Source: Auxenochlorella pyrenoidosa
Taxonomy: Eukaryota; Chlorophyta; Trebouxiophyceae; Chlorellales; Chlorellaceae
Reading direction: 5' to 3'
DNA: 45,897 nucleotides
NCBI GenBank assembly: GCA_001430745.1
Contig: KQ482042.1
Span: forward strand, 913,463-959,359
Below are positions 44,165 to 45,897 of the stretch, in pieces. A program made the position numbers and the translations under genes. The notes under the pieces were generated by a model. It was not told the origin of the DNA. It worked only from the letters and a program-made list of their open reading frames with translations, and ran no database searches. Positions within the stretch are counted from its first letter, which is position 1, and every line of letters begins with the position of its first letter.

Positions 44165-45636
44165 TCAGAAAGACCTATTTTTAAGCACCCAGTGGGCGAT
44201 TAGGCTCCAGGTGTAGAGCGCCACACAGAGCCAGGCGGCAATAATCTTCACCTGCAGGACGCAGTTTGCAGGTCGGAGGTTGAACTCACTCCACTACTGT
44301 TCCGAGGAAAGCATTCATTCTCCGTGGCAAAGGCGCCCTCGCCATCCCGCAGTGCCTGACACAGGGAGGCCCAACGCTGCTGACAGCCATGGCACAGGCA
44401 GGCCCAGGCCAGTCGAAGCTGCACGAAGGCTCGCCAGCATGTGCCTCCAAATCTGATGACAGCCACCCGCCTTTGTGCCCAGCCCTGTGCTGCTTACCCA
44501 TGTCGAGCCCCAGCCACGGTCCAGAGACAGCTCGCCCTCGCCGCCTTGCAGGTCCCACCCCACCAGCAGCATCATCTGTCCTCCAGGTGTGAGGAGGCGA
44601 GAGCAGCAGCACGAGGTCAGGGGCAGCGGGGGAGGCACCCAGCGGTAGGAGAAGGCCCGCAGGCGGGCCAGGCAGTCCGGCTGCCAGAGGACACTGCAAA
44701 GTGCTGCAGGGCAGCGCTGCCCGCCCCCAAAGGGTGCAGAGCCCTGGTCGACGGGTGAAAGAGGTGCTCACCATGTAGCAGGATGCCAGCATGAACATGC
44801 AGTGGAAGAAGTCTGGCCGGTCTGCATGGTGGGAGAGCAGCGCGGCAGGCGCCGAGGCTCAGGCAAGCCTTGCTGTGCGAGCCGCAAGGCACAGGAGCCG
44901 GTGCACAATGACAAGGCCGTGCTTGCCGAGCACTCACACAGCAGCTTCTCATCATTGCAGCCAGAGCCGGTGCCAAGGTCAAAGGCATTGCTGCTGGTGC
45001 CGCTGCTCATGGTGCTGTAGCCCAGCTGCAGGGGCACGGTTGCGGGCGTGATGGAGGTTCCAAAGGGAAGGTCAGCAAGCAACATCAAAGGAAGATGCCA
45101 GTGTCAGTGTCAGTGTGTGTCAGAAGGCATCGTGGGTCGTGGTCCACAGGGCTGGCTGCTCAGGCAGGAGGCGAGAGCTGCCGGGGTGCACACTCGGCAC
45201 CATCCTGGCACCATGTGCTTGGCCGCCCTCCTGACATGCGTGGTGCCACGCCTGGGGCAGCATGGGCTCACCGCAAGGATGGCAATGACAAATCCGATGA
45301 TGGTAATGACTTTGTTGGCTCCCAGCGAGGTGGTTGAGCACGAGTCGGTGACAGGCTCGCTGTTCAGAGCGCTCCACAGGTAGTAAGCTGCAGGCACAGG
45401 TCACCAGTGCGTTGATAGATGCAGCCAGCAGATGCTTGGGTAAGTGTGAGCGCACAAGAGCAGCAGGCAGGGTGGCCGCCCTCACTTGTGTAAGCAAATA
45501 CAGCTGCGGAGGTGAAGAGGCCGGCTGACTCGTTGCGGAGGGGGGAGATAGAGATGAAGCCGTAGACCAGGAAGAAGAGCAGGATGCTGGTAATGTACCA
45601 GATGTTGAGTGAGCAGGACGGCCGTGGCGCGTAAAA
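44165..45636 (-). CDS. SERINC/TMS-family multi-pass membrane protein (N-terminal part beyond window)
   Basis: Six exons are visible: 45486-45636, 45272-45387, 44938-45025, 44772-44821, 44498-44575 and 44165-44251 (190 codons including stop). The 5' exons lie beyond the right edge. Family signatures: SLNIWYITSILLFFLVYGFISISPL, in parts; the motif YYLWSALNSEP; GANKVITIIGFVIAIL; DFFHCMFMLASCYM; and the C-terminal WGSTWVKIIAAWLCV followed by YTWSLIAHWVL and the basic end KNRSF. SERINC proteins have about ten membrane spans and are associated with serine incorporation into lipids and with lipid scrambling; which applies in algae is not known. Hydrophobic segments match the last four or five spans. 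An alternative, longer third exon reading LPFGTSITPATVP would resemble the family but lacks an AG acceptor (see findings). Confidence 0.88.
45099..45123. repeat. TGTCAG microsatellite in a SERINC intron
   Basis: Short GTGTCA repeats just upstream, on the gene's strand, of the coding-like LPFG segment. No function inferred. Confidence 0.8.
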
Positions 45637-45897
45637 CTGCGCACGGGGTGGGGGCCATGAGGGGGAGGGCCACCTGGCACATCAGTGCATGGCACATTGG
45701 TGCAAGGATTACGACTTGCTGCACCCAGCTGGGCTAGTAGGCAGATGGAGAGCCCCACTGGAAAGCCCCCGCAATGCATGGAGCTTGCAGCTTTTCACAG
45801 CAGTAGAGTGCGGGCCGCGCAAAGCCTGGCAAATAAGCTTGTTCCGTGCATTAGCACCTAGGCTGCAGATCGCTCAGCCCCCCCCCCCCCCNCCCCC
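45637..45897 (-). other. SERINC intron running to the window edge, ending in a poly-C run with an undetermined base
   Basis: 261 bp upstream of the first visible SERINC exon (45636). No further SERINC exon was recognised. The sequence ends with a poly-C run from 45878 interrupted by an N at 45892, so the contig probably breaks at this homopolymer. Confidence 0.6.

Overview
This window is nuclear DNA from a eukaryote, most likely a green alga of the Chlorella (trebouxiophyte) type. The reasons are: very GC-rich sequence, about 100 short spliceosomal introns over 15 genes, TGTAA polyadenylation signals (the chlorophyte form) after several genes, and plant/algal versions of housekeeping proteins. 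Species was not determined. No rRNA, tRNA, CRISPR array or recognisable transposon was seen. Exon joins were worked out by hand from splice sites, reading-frame phase and family similarity. All full models close in frame except one junction in the third alpha-galactosidase. 

Layout, left to right: a two-RRM RNA-binding protein (minus, C-terminus off the left edge); a class IV aminotransferase (plus); PNO1/DIM2, a ribosome-assembly KH protein (minus); RPB9, an RNA polymerase II subunit (plus); a CFAP100/MIA1-like ciliary coiled-coil protein (minus); an unidentified coiled-coil protein (plus); a 2.2-kb stretch (13794-16041) with two long inverted repeats and no clear gene; three tandem GH27 alpha-galactosidase genes (minus, 16042-26862); a Clp/HSP100-like ATPase of unusual architecture (minus); the KDEL receptor ERD2 (minus); CTU2/NCS2 of the tRNA thiolation pathway (plus); a secreted beta-helix (pectate-lyase-like) protein (minus); a 76-residue protein made of two repeats (plus); and a SERINC-family membrane protein (minus, N-terminus off the right edge). 

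Five neighbouring pairs are head to head and probably share promoter regions. The genes are mostly unrelated housekeeping functions, as is usual for an algal chromosome. The exceptions are the alpha-galactosidase array and, about 11 kb from it, the beta-helix gene. All four encode predicted secreted or membrane-anchored proteins of carbohydrate-related folds and may act on extracellular or vacuolar polysaccharide or glycolipid. 

Most worth a second look: the Clp protein (no N-domain, a zinc ribbon where the middle domain belongs, a second ATPase domain with three active-site motifs replaced); the third alpha-galactosidase (C-terminal membrane anchor, precise intron losses, altered galactose-pocket residue); the two fold-back hairpins; the loss of a zinc ligand in RPB9; and the high share of GC-AG introns (7 of about 102).
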